From NCBI GenBank assembly GCA_029961685.1, contig JARWKL010000001.1, positions 57,833,314 to 57,897,313 of the forward strand: 64,000 nt of DNA, written 5' to 3'. The position numbers and the translations under genes were made by a program. Below, one piece after another: positions 1 to 14,328 of the stretch; the first letter of the stretch is position 1; each line of letters starts with the position of its first letter. Under the pieces are notes generated by a model. The model worked only from the letters and a program-made list of their open reading frames with translations. It made no database searches and had not been told where the DNA came from. The stretch is from Aristolochia californica. Its lineage: Eukaryota > Streptophyta > Magnoliopsida > Piperales > Aristolochiaceae.

Positions 1-2480
1 CAACATGATTTGTAATTTTATCATTGGTCTAAGTCTATAAAATTCATTATCTAACCATAGACCTATGTGCTTTATTAAAATCTTTTACATGAAACCGTAG
101 ACCTATGTGTATTTATACCTTTTCAGTTCTAAGTAGGGGAATGTCAAGTTTAATGTAGCACAAGTATGCAAATTTGAGTTGCGTTAAGCAAATTTAAAAA
201 CACTCTTTAAACTATTGTAGCCAATTAAACATGAAATTACATATGTCTAGATTTCTATACATGTGTGAGAATTAAGCATAAAAATCATGCATATAATCGA
301 AATTTTAAATTGATTCACAATGTGATGAGATTCTCAAGATATTGAAAGATATCCAAAACACAAGTCCACTAATTCTAAATTATTGGAAATTTATATATTA
401 ATACCTATTATACATTTAAGAAAATTTTAGCCTAATTTGCGTATATCAAGTGATTTGAAAGTCAACTCTCATACACTAAGAAAAAGACATTCTAAGTAGC
501 CATGCATCTAAGTACCTACCTTCTTTGGACTGGGAATAGGATTTTCCAAGGTATCACATATCTGATTGATGAAAATGGATACTTTGCATTCAATATGTAA
601 TTTCCAAGAGTAACTTGCTAAGTTTACTCTAGATACTCCAAAAAACAAGATGCACAATCCTTTCTCTACTGTGAATTCTCGTTTGAAGCTATAAAAAAGT
701 AGGGAATGCATCAAGACTCGTATAAGGAAAGCTACCCATTTTAAGGAATTCCTCTACTATGGCTTAGTTAGTATACCTTTTCACTTTAAGGCTAATTGTT
801 CTAGTTGGCCGCCTATACGAATTCCTTGAAATTCATAACAAATTTTAGATGGCCATGAATCAACTATTTGAATGACTCATTACAACACTTTCCAAAGGAT
901 AGTTGGCAATCACATTTCAACTTAATGTTCACGGCCTTAGAACAACTTGTATGGTCTCCATCTAGGATCAACTAATTTCAGATTGGTTTGGAAGCAAACA
1001 TAATCTTTCCTTGACATATTATTGGAAAATAATAATCTTTCCTAAGCTCTTCTAGCTTGGAGGAATAATCAACTTTCAAGGGTTCAATTTCTTTTTCTAA
1101 TTTTGAATGTGCATATTTAACTTCTTATTTTCTCTTTTTATTTTAAGCGAGGACATGGATTTAGCCTAATAGTTTCATTATTTATTCCTTGTCCGACTCG
1201 AGATTATCATTCTCAGCTGTCTCATCTATGTCTAATATTATTTCTCCAACAAAGCATGGGTATTCACATTTTTCAATGTTTACACTATTTTTAGATGTAG
1301 TGCACTCAAAATGAAAAGAGCAATTATCAGAGTTCCAAGAAAAGTTTGGTTCTAGTTTTTCTCATAAATCTTTGGCAGATTTACAATATGAAAAAGAATC
1401 TAACATTTCATCACTTACTAAGGGTTCTATAGCCTTAACATTGTCATCTGCTTTGCAATGCCTAAGTCATTTCAACTACATACCGATTTCAAAATAGATA
1501 CTCCTATTATGTTTTGGCATGGGATGAAGGGTCCAATTATGGATGCATCTCATAATTCTTAGCTAATAGATTGTAAAAAATAATAATTTCATCCTCATTT
1601 TCCATCATTGGTATAGTGAACTATCAAGCTTGGGTGAAGAATCGGGATTATGACCTCTTAGAACATGATATCTTTAGGAGATGCCATTAAATCAATTAAG
1701 TTATGATATGGAAAATCTTAACTCAAAACTCTTTCAAGCCTATTCTGATACCAATTATTAGTCTAGGTGACATCTAAAGAGGGGGTAAATTGAGAATAAA
1801 AATTAATAATCAAATGCTTAAGGTACAATTATAAACAAGTAAATAAGCAAAATTGAAATCACACACATAACCATAAAGAGGTAAATATTTTTTATTCTCA
1901 ATATCACTCTAGTTGTCAATACTGCCCAAGAACTCTTACTCGAGAAAATATTCACTATTTTGCTCTACTAGTAAAATTACAAAGAGATTAACCGGCTCTC
2001 TTTAAGCCAAATGTTATACCCAGTTATATTTATATCTCTCGAAGAGATTTTTTTACAACTAGATTCTAGTTCTAGTGGGTACTTCTCTTTTAGAATTAAG
2101 GCTTTAGAAAACCTCTTAAAAGTAAGTGGAATATCAAAAAATAAAATGAAGATTTACACCTTTTGGAGAGATAATCACTCCTAAAGAAATTCCAATATTC
2201 AGATCACTTGGGCATGAGCTTTGGAGGAAATAAGAATGCCAAGAAGATACGCAGATCAATCCTAGAGAAATTCCAAGCTTTAGATCACTTAGGCATGACC
2301 AAAGAAGTATGTTGTGCTTTGGAGGAAATAAGAACGCCAAGAAGATATGCAGAGAAACTAGAAAATTTGGCAAAAAAAAATTTTCTCATGCAAAGGTAAA
2401 TTCCTTTTCAAAGCTTTGGTATGCCATTATATCTGATTTCTTACTTAAGGACGAGTTTGGTCCCTATTTATAAGTTTATT
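1..2480 (-). mobile_element. Probable degenerate copia (SIRE-like) LTR and internal remnant
   Basis: At 1744-1754 the sequence tctgataccaa is the reverse complement of a copia primer-binding site for initiator methionine tRNA. It is followed at once by an LTR-like edge with the phrase gtctaggtgac and a GAGGGGG stretch, a layout I associate with SIRE-type copia LTRs. Bases 1-1743 would then be the decayed internal gag side and 1755 onwards the LTR, both read on the minus strand. No intact reading frame survives and the outer LTR limit is not visible. The call rests on the binding-site context only; the rest of this stretch is plain AT-rich DNA. Confidence 0.38.
2185..2355. repeat. Two-unit imperfect tandem repeat
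   Basis: Two adjacent units start with agaaattccaa and end with gccaagaagata-gcaga (about 2185-2265 and 2266-2355). They share the phrase gctttggaggaaataagaa. The second unit has about 15 extra bases in the middle. The repeat lies in the copia-like region and probably belongs to it. Confidence 0.7.
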
Positions 2481-3996
2481 GGTGAAACTAACCATTTTAA
2501 ATCGTTGTAATAAAAAAAAAAATACACAAGGAAGTTGATCAATTAAGCTTTTTCTTTAATTAATCAATTACCTCCCAACAACTATATTTTGGAGTTATTA
2601 TGGCCTTATGATGGATCAAGCCATCGATCCATTCATTTTGCGAACTTTGTAGCAACAAATTGATTTATCATGCTATATATACTTTTTTGGAAGGATTCTA
2701 GATGATCAATCACACTTACAAAGGTTGATCACTAGTGCTTTATAACTTATGTCTTACAACATTCTCTATGATCAATCATGCCTAAGGAGGTTGATCAATT
2801 ATGCGTATAAAGTTTGATTAGTCATGTTTTATATTGAAGTATTACTACATACTGAATGAACATTCATACAACTAAGTGGTCGTTTGATCATTGTATTTTG
2901 TAGCGTGTACCGTTAGACTCTAAACATGACATAAGCAAAATTTAAGTGGACGAAATGTTCTAAAACATTTGAGAAAGCTTAAAATTTATGGTAAATAAAA
3001 AAATATTATATGTCCTATTATCTAAAACATACTTTTACGTCGGAATCTTGCCGGCAATCCTTGAGTTCTTGGGATTTTTCTAATAGACTTGGACTTTAGG
3101 TCTTCAATAACATTCACTCAATGAATTTTTGCTTTGGTTCTTGACTTAGCAACTTGAATTGTTTACTTTTTTGTATTGAGAAACCATATAAATTTGTGCT
3201 AGAAAGCATCCATCTAAAATATACTAATAACATTATTAATAATACAATTTCAAACTACTCATTTTATTATCATCAATATATAACGAAGACCAACATGATT
3301 TCACTCATTAGTCTAATAGGGCACTTGTTTTCTCTCTCCCTCTTTCCCTTATATCCTTCCCTTCTCTTCTTCTTCTTATCCTCGACCCTTCTTCCCCGCC
3401 CCCATTCCCACCCGTCAGTTACGAAGACAGTACACCATCGACAAACCACCACCAGTCTAATAGTCCTGTGACAATTTTTTCTTCTTGCTTAAAATTTTGT
3501 AATTGTGTCTAACCATGTAGCATGTGTGTTTTTAAATGATTCACACAAGTCATAAGCATTTTGAATATCAGTGATTTGAGAAAGAATGTCAATGGATCAA
3601 ATAGCATAAATGCACCTAGCAACTTTGGAATCCTCCAATAACCAGTTTTCATGCTTGTGATTTTTCGCAAATTTGTTCTTTTCCTGTAGTCTTTATCCTG
3701 GAACACTAATAAACTCGAGCAATTGGGTCATGGGTCTTCAATGTGATGAAGAACATCCTTACCAAAAATATATTTACAGACAAGATCCTTCCATATAACA
3801 TAATTTAAACTATAAAATTTTAATAAAACTAATTCAAATATCTTAGTCATGGATGCAACCAGATGAAAATCAAATAAAAAACAACAAATTCACAAAAAAA
3901 AACGTGTTAATTCATAGTTAGCATAGAGAGGAATCCAGATAGAAAATAAGTTAGCAGCTGCAGGCCAATGTTAGCATATTCTCCGAGACATCAGCT
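2481..3996. other. Intergenic AT-rich DNA and SAE1 3' flank
   Basis: No supported gene is seen. Bases just below 3997 are the 3' untranslated and polyadenylation side of SAE1, which reads leftward. Short open frames near 3154-3471 and 3509-3706 have no recognisable domain and skewed composition, so I do not call them. Confidence 0.5.
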
Positions 3997-6900
3997 TTAA
4001 GCAGAGTCAGAGATGTCTTCTATTATGCCCTTCCCATCGGCTGCATCAAAGTAAAAGAAGTTCTTGAGGGGATCACCTTTGCCTGATATTGCTTTGATAA
4101 CTTCCTGAGAAAACCAGTAGCAGCTTTGTCAAGTAATTACTTGAATCTTGACGAAATATTAAATTTCATATTTAAAGACAACTCTGACTGGTTATTCTTC
4201 ATTTCATCAAACGCACAATTTTTCCCAGGAGGTCTGTATGAACAAACTGTGACTAAAATTTTTTTACAATTTTTTTTATTTTCATATGTAGAGAGAAATT
4301 TACTAAAAGAAAGAATAAACAAGAAATACCACAAAAAAAAAAAAAAAGTATAAGCATCCCCACAAAACTAAATCTTTATCTAATGGAAATGAATCGCCCA
4401 TGACCATATGCTGCAAAGAAACCCCCAATCACGCTAATGTATCAGCAATGCAATTAGCACTTATACAAATCAAATAGCTTAATCCATATCTTAGACTAGT
4501 GGTTCAACCTAGAAGCTACCTACTGTTATGTCTGTTTTTTCAAAGATTGTTCAATGTTTATATTGTAAAAATCAAGATTTGGGTGAAAGAAAAAGAGAAA
4601 ATTAAGAGAAAAAAGAGAAAGGAGAAGAAAAACTTTCTGAAGAGCCTGAAAGGTTTCGTTGGGTACTGTGTACGAATTCCCAGACTTCTTAAACAGGTGT
4701 TTTGAGTTACAAATTACAAAAATACCCCTATACACTTATTAAACCTTAATCTCCTTATATCTCCCTAACTATACATCTTATGTATATGAAAATTTAACCA
4801 CTCATATAATTTAACATGCAGAACAAGACTATATAAAGAAAATTAACCACTGAAGTGGTAAAATGACTAAAATACCCCTGGATATATTTTCTAACATATA
4901 TCTAGCACCCAAATAACCCCCAGAGTAGAATATAGTCATCCTTTAAGAGTCTCAAAGACTAGAAGCGCTTACCAGCCCTCCCCCCCCCAAAGTTTCAGAA
5001 AAATGAAATGGGGAGAGCAGGGCTGTGGAGTGTAGGGAATCCAGTTTGCCCTCCCTTTCTTTCCATCAGGAGCCCCCTCCCTCCCTCACGATGTCAACAG
5101 GGAGGTAGGAGAGTAATTTAGCTTTGCCCTCCCTTCTCTTCTAAACAACAAATTAGCAAAAAAGGTAACACCATAGTTTTTTTCACAAAATCAACACCTG
5201 TAGGTGAGAGTAATGACTTTTGGGGGGAGGGGGTGCGCGCGGCTTTTTCAGGGTAAGAGCATTTAACACTTAAAACTTTATTTAAAGAAAAATAGTGCAC
5301 ACCTCTCCCTGCTCACCCCATAGGAAGTGAAGAGAAGAGGTGCGGGTGAGAGAGTCTATTTGGGGGAAGGTGGGGCTCCCCCCACCCCTTGCACAGGGAC
5401 TGTCCAACCCCATGCAAGGGGGTAGGGGAATCCCTGCCCTCCCCCTTCTGTTTCGGGAAGGCCTGCCTCTCCCTTTCCCCTCTATCTGTGTTAGTAGAGA
5501 AGGCCAAGAGAAGCAGAATGAGAGGTAAGCCTCTGAAAGAAGAAAGATAATGAAATTAAGATGGTGAAAATAATAATCAATATTCAAAGGGCTCGGAATA
5601 GTTTATCAATATTTTAGACATCTAAGAGTAATTAACATAAATACAATACAAACTTGAAAATTTAAAACTTTCTTCCAGAAAGGCCAAATAGATGGTTTTC
5701 TTTCTTAACATAAAATAGTTCATTCAAAGATGGTTAGATATCTATGACACAAATCAACCAGTCTTTCAAAAGAAACTGGCTAAATCAAGTGCAATAGGCA
5801 AGAGGTTTTAATCTCTCTCATTTCTTCCCTTCTTGTGAACTGTGGAACTAGCCCTCCAATTTAGTATTCTCAAAATGAAATCTATAATCCAATATGGAAT
5901 TCTAGATATATTCCAGTAACTCAAGTCCAAAAACACATACCTCTCATGTTTTTTTACTCTCTATTTGAGTAGTCAAATCCATGGTTGATGCCACCACATA
6001 TAGAATTAGTTGAATTAAGTTGCAGTTTTAAAAAGATATAAAAGGTTAAAGTATTGGAGATTTTACCTGGCCTAAAGTACCTCCAATGATAGCACATACA
6101 GCTGGGTGTTCTCTTGGACTCATTACCAATCTTTCAAGGAGTCTGTCTGGAATATGGGACTCATTCACAGACTGCATGGAATAGAAAGTGCATGTAAAAA
6201 ATTGAGACAACTTCAACACTTTTCTTGCCTTTAAATTTGGATTACAAATGATAAAATGACAAAATAACCAAGAAATTCATCAAATAGGCCTACCTGAGCT
6301 TGACAGAGCTTTTTCTTCAGCTCCAAAACACTTGGAACATCGGCTACTGATGTCTCTCCAGGATTGCGCCCCTCTGCCACCTCAAACCTTTCTATCACTG
6401 CATTTTGATGTACCATGAAAGAGAATATTAGAATGATAAAACAAAATCCAACATGGATTAGACACCCTTTTGAAAGTGTAAGGTGAGGAGGGTTTGAAGA
6501 ATGTAGAATGGGTATATAGATGGGGTGGCAGGGTTTCTCATGGGCTGGGGATGGGCTACAGTCCTCCCTGCAAATAATCTGACTTTGATGTACTAATTGA
6601 TAGTGTTGAGTAGAAAAAAGTCTCACATTGAAAATAGAAAGAAAAGTTAATGAGCTATAAAATCGAACAATATGTCTCCTAAGTAGCTAGTATTTTGGTT
6701 ATGATTGAGCTTAAACCCAACAGATAAAATTTTTCATTAATTTTGCTTATACTTTTTTGTTATTAACTTGTCCCCTTTCTCCTTATTACTTGTGTTTCAA
6801 AACAACAACAAAAAATTACAATTTACAATTTTGCAAGTATACTAACCTCTCATAGCAAAGTACAACTTAGTTGCCTTTCTCGGAAGAACTCTCCAAGGAA

Positions 6901-9900
6901 CTGCAACAGACTCCTGACATGACAATGACGTAAAGTTATAAGAAGATACCACAAAAAACGTTCTTGAACATAAATCTTCACTAAAAACAAAAATTTGTGG
7001 AATGAGCATCATTTAAACTTAATAAATTATTAGAAATTTCAACAAAGGTCTCCTACATATGTTGATGTACATTCTAGATTGTACACATTTAGTTCAGAGC
7101 CCTATGAAGAATAAAGGAAAAATATTCTACTGAACACTCTTAAGCAGATTTAACACAGAGAAAAGCTAAGAAGAAAAGTAAATGCAAAGGACCATGTACT
7201 AAAATACCTCTAAAGTGGGATACTGCAAGTTGCACTCAGCAGTGTCTTCACCTTTTTTCTGCAGAAACAGCAAAGCTACATTTAGTTTTTTTTTTCTAAA
7301 ATAAAACTACAAAAAACACTGTTACATTTTCTTGAAGACAATAGAGAACTCAAAAAATATATAACATACAATTAGTGCATAAAAGATGAATAGTTTCAGT
7401 TTTAAAGAAGTATGGTTCTTTTTTTTAATGGTGATAATATTAATTCAAGAAAGAAAAAGATACATCAAGGGAGACCTCCCCTTAAAACAAGAGATTGAAG
7501 GGAGGGACCCAGCTTTGCACAATAATCTGCAGCCGAATTGGCTGATCTCAGAACATGGGACCAGGTACAAGGAATTAAAGATACAAGATCAATAATGACA
7601 AGAAAAATTTGCCAATGACGTCAGGGCGGGAAGTGGAGGAGGGGCACCAGCCGATGACGACCCGAGAATTTCCTTCCACAATGAGAGGCCTGCTGAAATA
7701 ATCATGAAAAATGTGACGACCGTGAAAGAGCTCAGATAGCTCAGCTGTAGTCAAGTTAGCAATACCAAGAGAGCCAGAGTAGGAAATAATCGCAGTGCCA
7801 CTAGCATCAAAGATCATTCCACCAAAACCTGCTAAACCAGGACAGTCTTATCCCCTAGGGAGCTGAGCTGTTTCTCTTCCCCTTTCCCAGTTTATTAATG
7901 AAACATCAAGTATGGATCTAAAACTTAAAGAAAACAGAGAAAGAGAGAAACTAGAAGTAAATTACAATGCAAAAATATTATTATCTTTTTAAATTATGTG
8001 AATTTATTTATTTTGAATGTTAAGAATTGAATTGAGAAACGAAAATACAAGACAAGCAACCATAAGAGGAGAAAAGAACATGAAAATGAACTTTCAGAAT
8101 TGTTGGGATGTTAAATACATCAACTCAAAAAGACAATGGAAGAAACGTCTAGCCAATTCAGTATATATGTAGAAGAAACATCTTGACCTGTTTAAAATCA
8201 CCATACCATTCAAAGAGAATATCAAACTTATGCATTTCAAATCTGAAAGCATCACATGTACGATGAAAATAGCTATGCTTCTCAAGTTCCTTAAAAAAAA
8301 AAAAAAGAATAAAAACAATGAAGAAGGATAAAGGGAGTTTATATGGCACCTTCAAATAGGTATAACTCTGCAAATCAACAAATATTTCACCACATGAATC
8401 CCTGCAATCAACTGTGTAAAATGCAATCCTCTTTGGCCTCTTTCGGCATTTCTCATTGATCACTTTCTGTAACAATGAAAGAAACCAAATTACAAGAAAA
8501 TCTTACAGAGAAGTTTTTGTAGGTCATGGAAAACAATAATAATAATAATAATTAAAAAATAATTGTTTCACACAAAACCGGTAAGTTGATTCAAGCCACA
8601 TCTTCAAGTCCATTAAAGAGACAAAAGACTGCTGCCTAGGGCATACATGCACTTGAATAGATGAGATTGCACACTTAAGGAAAAAATAGCCAAACAAAAG
8701 TTATTGAGAGACAAGCAGAAGATAAAATCAGAGCAAAAGGAAAAAAGTAAACAAAGAAAAAGAGAGAATAACTTAAGTGAAATCTGGGAAGAGAACTGCT
8801 TGAACTTATTAGAATTGACCTCTTTCCTTCAGAAGCCTATGCCATTAAAACTATGACCAGTCAAGATCCTAAATAACGTGCTACTAATATAAATTCTCAA
8901 ATTCTGATATTATGATATTAAATACATAAGCGAAATCGAAATACCCCTCAAGATGAAATTTATTATTACTATGATCATTATTATCATATAAATAATTAAA
9001 AGACTGATAATAATGATGACGATGGTCTAGTCTCTTCCTCAAAAGTAGCCAAACAGAGGCTGAAGCACAAGCGATAGAAGAGTCAACCAGTTACAATTGA
9101 TTACATGAGGTCAATCTACCTTCCAGGGAAAGAAACCTGCCTTTCCATGTAATTAGATGCCTCTCAAATATTTCTATAACTGAATGGTGCGTTTTTAGTA
9201 ATAAGTTCTATAATCAGATCTAATGGATGCTTGAACACTGAAAAGTCTTTAAAGGCCAAGATATGCTCCAAAGAAAGGAGCTTCTTGTATACCCAAGATC
9301 AAGGCTGTCTGCTTCTCAGACCTAGCAAAGTCGTTGATGGGAAATAGACACAATATTGGCCAATGTGCAATCAGTTTAATTCAAAATTAAAGAAATTCTA
9401 CTAATGAACAACTCAATTAGTTTTTCAATGAAACAGTTGTTAGAAAGATGCAAACAACAAATCACAAAGTTCAAACAACAATAAATGCAGATAAATCATT
9501 GGAGTCAACCCTGATTCTCATCAATTAAGAGGAATGTTTACTTTGGTTGTAAGAGAGCATCCAGCAACAACAACAGCATCAAACTTGTCAAAAAACTCTG
9601 CATCGAAGCTTGACAAATGACCTAGAAAATATCATGCAAACCTTATCAGCTTTCAATATCTAATATTTCCAAAAATTAATTTGGAGCATAAGTAAGAAAA
9701 AAAATAAAAAGTAACAAAATAACTTACAGACAATTTTATAATACCAAAAAAATCATAGCTAATAAAATCAATAAGATCTTTTATAATGAATAGGCACAGA
9801 TGGAATGAATCATAATAATGCAGCAGATAGGACTACACATACACTGAGATTAGTTTTATTGAGCTTATTTTGGCTTGACCACAGTCCAAGTTGAGCTTGC

Positions 9901-12900
9901 CCATAGCTTGACTTAGGGCTTGGTTAAAACATCCATCAAGTATGTACAGCCTTATTAATTTAAACTGCTTCAGTATCATACCATATAATTTTATCATTTG
10001 ATTATATTCTTTTAAATACTATGTTTGTAAACAAATATTTTCAGAGTATAGAATAGATAATTATCTAATTACTAAGAAAATTATCTCAGTATACCTACTT
10101 ATTAAGGAACCTCATCTGAAGTAAAAAATTGGGCTTTTACTACAGCATACTCGGGCATGAGACCTCCCATAAACTTTGCAACATAAATTTGTCCCTGCTG
10201 CTTCCTCAGTTGTTTCTCATCAATGTGATAGATATTAATCTTTGTAGGATACTCTATAACTTACTATAGTAATCAATCACCTTCCTGTCACTCCTCTTCA
10301 AACTAAACAATCTAGAATATAGTTCATAGATCCTTGATAAAAAAAATTTTTTGTGCATACATAGACTCGAGGGATGTCCACGTCTTCTTGGCAGTGTCAA
10401 GGTTCATAACTTGGTTCCTAAGTTTGGCATCCATACTATTACGCAACCAAGTCACTGCTTGGCTATCTTCGGCTTACCAATCATCATTCACGGGATGGAA
10501 TAGGAGGATCATCTCTCAAGTATTTAGTTATCCTCTTGGCTTTCAAGTACATCCAAACCGATTTTGACCAACTTAAATAATTCTAACCATTCAACTTATC
10601 TGTAGTTATCACAATTGCATCTTTTCCATCTAAATAATTTCTCCTTAGTCGGTATAAATACTTCACCAAAATCAGTCATCTAAAAAACTCACAAAAGTTA
10701 ATGATTTATGTATGCACAGGCTATGTGAGCCCCACAAAAGGTAACTAGGGGAGGAAAAATAGCAAAGACTTGTATCTCAAACCAATTCAACCACCAATAG
10801 GCCAAAAATCCAAGTAATAACACCACAATTAAGGCAAAATAGAGATGATGTCACCTTTCAAAGAAGTGATGTAAACAATACTAAGCCTGTGTAGGCAAAA
10901 ATTGGAAGACTTCCAACAATAGGACCCTTTAAGGGCAAATTTTTTTCACATAACTGATCTAATCAGTGGTAAGAATCATTAACCTTTGGGTTATGGTAGA
11001 ATGAAACGAAAAAGTCTTACGAAGGACTGAAACAAGACCTTATTGCTCTAATACCATGTAAAAAGTGAGAAATTGGAGAAGAAAGAGAGAGAGGAAGAGA
11101 AAATAGAGAGAAGAGAGGAGAAAGAGTGTTTGAGTCTGCATAAGTTGGAGACTAAAATCGTGCCTCATTTTCTCTTTTATTCACTAAAGTGAAATGTGTA
11201 AGTTTACAATAATGCCCCTTACAACCTCAACTTACATACTTCATGAATACAACTCAGAATTTAACAAAACTTGAACCATAGGTTCCTATCATGGTTCCTA
11301 TCATGACATGTAGCCTATTGCTAACTCTAGATGTATACACCAGTAATGGTAAATGACCAAAATATCTTGCACAGGTTTTAACAATTATTGTAGGCGTTTT
11401 GCCTAATATGGGATGGGTATTGCTTTGGGCTGTTTCTTTACTTTTTACTTTCTCTCTTTAATGAAATTTCTCACTTTATCCAAAAAATTATGTGATAGAA
11501 AACATGAGATACACTCCTACTTTTACTCAAGCTAAGCAGTTTTCAATATCCCTTCTCAAGCTTTTTCTGCTCAAGTTTATGTCCTAGGAAACTCAAATAA
11601 GCCAAATATAATAGTTTTACGTCTTATCATCTTGATTTGATTCACCATACTTGTGCTTTTAAATTTATTTCGAAATTTTAAAACAAGGATTACTAGGCAT
11701 AAAAGAAGCAAACAAGGTTTCCATACATCAAAAGTTTATGAGAAATAAAAGTGACATGATAAAAGATGTAGTTTTGTTGAAATGTGTGACAGAAGATGTA
11801 GTTAAGCATTCTAACATATATTTAACTTCAGATATATGGTCATTAGACCTACCTTTTTCTACCGAAACACGAACCATCAGATTGAACTCTTTCAGAGAAT
11901 CACAACAAATTTCAGCAAGAGATCTCCCACTATGCTTAGACTCATCAGGTGGGACTAGAAAGTTTGCCAAAAAAGATTGTTCTGTGACTACACGATCATC
12001 CATCAAGGTCAAACTCCCAACCCCAGCAAGAACAATATTCTTGCAGAACTACAGTAATGACAAAAGGCAGGAACAAAAGTTATGACATATGTCAGTTTTT
12101 TTTTCTTTTGAGGAAAAGAAATATGTCAGTTGACAAGACTCTGAAAGCTGAATAAGAAAATTATGACTGTGTAGGAAATTAAGAAAAGAGGCTTCTTGAA
12201 ATTCCCTATGCTTGTATTACCTCTGCAACAGTTCCACTCATACCACTGACCAGTACATGCGACTTGCTTAGCCTAAAATACAAGTGCTGCAATTAGAACA
12301 GAAAGACTAACAAGCTATTTGTGAATTTCTAGGAGACAGAACATACCATATAGATGTCAATCAGATTGAGTAGAATGTTTCAACTTACACTAGTTTTATG
12401 ATTAAAGAAAAAAAGTTTATGACACTGTATAAGATAGTCGATATCATCTGAGAGGAAGGTCAAGTTGTACTTTTTTGCAATATATCTAGTTGTTAGGGAC
12501 TTAAGCATAAATGCTTGTAACATATGCTTCCCTATCATTCTTTCTATTTGTTAAGGACGTGCATGTCCTTCCATATAAAAGTTCGTTTATCCTAATAAAA
12601 AGACCAAACACATCTAACAGAATATTTTCTGCATATCTATGGAAAAACTTCATTGCACCTGCTTCTGCACAATCTGCTTTGATAGAGTCAATTTGATAGT
12701 GTTTGTGTGGCCATGGCTATCAGGCTGAGTCAGTTCCAACAAACATGTGTTTTTTTTCTATTTCTTCATAACACTTGTGCTTTCTTCATCTTTTGGATCC
12801 TTGAACAATGTCTTAAGATTCCCTTGTAACACTGGTTCAATCCTTTTTTCTCCTTTAAATTTCAGTTAAGTTTTGGCTTCCTTTTACCAGTCCCCGATTT

Positions 12901-13108
12901 GCAAGTTGTGACTCATTACTACCTTGGTCTTTTAAAACTAATATGTATCAAATCTGAGTGTCTCTTGCCATTACAAAAAAAGAAATCTAGACTACAGTGA
13001 ACCAAGAATGACCATGCAATAGTACCTCCTCTGAGCATCAACACCCCAAACACGAATTTGACGATCATATAGAGCAGTCTCCTGTGCTGTCAACTCCTCT
13101 CCATCCAT
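3997..13108 (-). CDS. SAE1: SUMO-activating enzyme subunit 1 (SAE1/AOS1), ten exons, intact
   Basis: This is the small subunit of the heterodimeric SUMO E1. With SAE2 it adenylates the SUMO C-terminus with ATP before thioester transfer, mainly in the nucleus. Exons on the minus strand in order are 13108-13026, 12272-12221, 12048-11853, 9621-9542, 8466-8350, 7258-7208, 6913-6847, 6397-6294, 6171-6067 and 4104-3997. They sum to 963 bases, encoding 320 residues plus stop, with every junction GT-AG and in phase. The length equals known plant SAE1. The start MDGEEL precedes the conserved YDRQIRVWG motif, whose arginine reaches the partner's ATP site in the family. Further hallmarks are LVSGMSGTVAE, NIVLAGVGS (Rossmann fold), AEICCDSLKEFN, FYTVDCRDSCGEIFVDL, LYFAMRVIERFE, AIIGGTLGQEVIKAISGKGDPL and NFFYFDAADGKG near the end. 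As expected, it has no catalytic-cysteine domain. Introns of 2.2 kb (9622-11852) and 1.1 kb (7259-8349) hold retroelement fragments. An acceptor at 13122-13124 upstream of the ATG implies a leader intron. Confidence 0.94.
7418..7870 (-). mobile_element. 5'-truncated LINE 3' end (RNase H tail) inside a SAE1 intron
   Basis: Minus-strand translation of 7817-7575 shows GGMIFDASG, TAELSEL and PLIVEGNSRVVIGW, the layout of the RNase H domain that ends plant L1-type LINE polyproteins. On the plus strand the fragment begins with a T-run at about 7420-7428, the complement of a poly(A) tail. Only about 450 bases of the 3' end are present, typical of 5'-truncated LINE insertion. It sits between the SAE1 exons at 7208-7258 and 8350-8466. 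Confidence 0.75.
10140..11393 (-). mobile_element. Truncated copia element (one LTR plus gag remnant) in a SAE1 intron
   Basis: At 11043-11056 gctctaatacca is the reverse complement of the tRNA-Met primer-binding site. It abuts an LTR that starts with TG at 11057 and ends with ttttaaca at 11393 (about 337 bases), so the element reads leftward. The adjoining 10140-11042 looks like eroded gag sequence with no long frame. The second LTR is missing; the left limit is approximate. It lies in the intron between the third and fourth SAE1 exons. Confidence 0.65.
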
Positions 13109-14328
13109 TTTAAGCCAGAAACTGCAACAAGACAAGAAGCTTTGGTTCCCAACAAAATATAAACAAGAGAGAAATGTGAAAGAGATAGAAAAAGAGAGGG
13201 AGAGAGAGAAGAGAGAGGAAGAAGAATCTTTCCTAAAAGGAAAATAGGAACGGTATAGTTCAAACGTAGAAGGTAAACATATCGTCCCATAAAAAATTCC
13301 AGTGAAGATTAATTACAAAAAAATTACAAACAGGCAACATAAAACAGCTAACATTTGAGGGCACAACAAAACGAGACTCAATATTTTCACATCATAAGCA
13401 TCAGTTGAACAGTCATTCCAAATGAGATTTTTCGCCTAACCGCTCATGGCCGGGGAATCCCCCAAAAAAATTTCTGATAATTGGGACAACTGAGGCTCCC
13501 CACGAACCAAGTCAAACCTAAGATCGCATATTCCCATACCTAAACATAGCGTCGCGGTCTAAGTCAGCAACGACCATATCATGACGGTTTCAACTCGGTA
13601 CCTCGGTACCTTGGAGACAATGTAAACCAGAAGTCTTCGCCATTTAAAAGCCAGTGACAATTATATTGATGGAGAAGAGTAGGTCAAATATTACTAGTGT
13701 ACAATAGCAAACGAAGAAAAGGTTTAAATAGTTTGGAACTTTTTCCCCAATGTATTCCATTTTTCCACGAAATAAAGAGAACAAGAAGGTTAAAAAATAT
13801 GGCAAAAGTACGGAAAATGGAAGCACTAGTATTGTGTTAAGATTGAGGAAAAAGATGGAAAAGAGATGACGAGAAGCCGAAACGCGAGGAGTACATGACT
13901 ATGATGTAAAAGTTACCAAAATTTCGGAAAACAAAGGCTTCCTCTTCGCGCTCGCAGCTGCTTTTAAACAGCTCCCGATTATTCGAATTAGGGATGGCGA
14001 ACAGAGCGAATAGCAGATAGACGAAGGCAGAAGAAAATCTCATACTAGCTTCGGACAAATCCAGCGAAGTACGACAACGGAGCTTATAAAAGGAGATGGC
14101 GAACCATGAGACGCCTCTGCTTGGTCAATGATTGCTCACACGTGCCCGTTCGATGGGCTCACATTGCCGAACAAAAGAGAGAGTTTAGCCTGGACGGTCC
14201 CGATCGTCACCACTTAGGAGTTAGGACAAATAAAATGGTTTCCCGCCAAAAGTTTCCTTTCATCCCCATAACAATACCGAAGCATGAAGTCCTGCTAGTT
14301 TCCTTCCTATCCTCGGGACACGGTTGAA
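13109..14328. promoter_or_regulatory. Head-to-head intergenic region between SAE1 (minus) and the PRIM2 pseudogene (plus)
   Basis: The two genes diverge with start codons 1.2 kb apart. For the minus-strand SAE1 a leader exon probably lies near 14045-13918: a good donor (TTTG|GTAACT) occurs at about 13917 and an acceptor at 13122-13124 just before the ATG exon. For the plus strand, TATAAAAGG at 14085-14093 is a canonical TATA box about 240 bases upstream of the PRIM2 ATG. A G-box core CACGTG is at 14139-14144. Which elements drive which gene is inferred, not shown. Confidence 0.5.
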
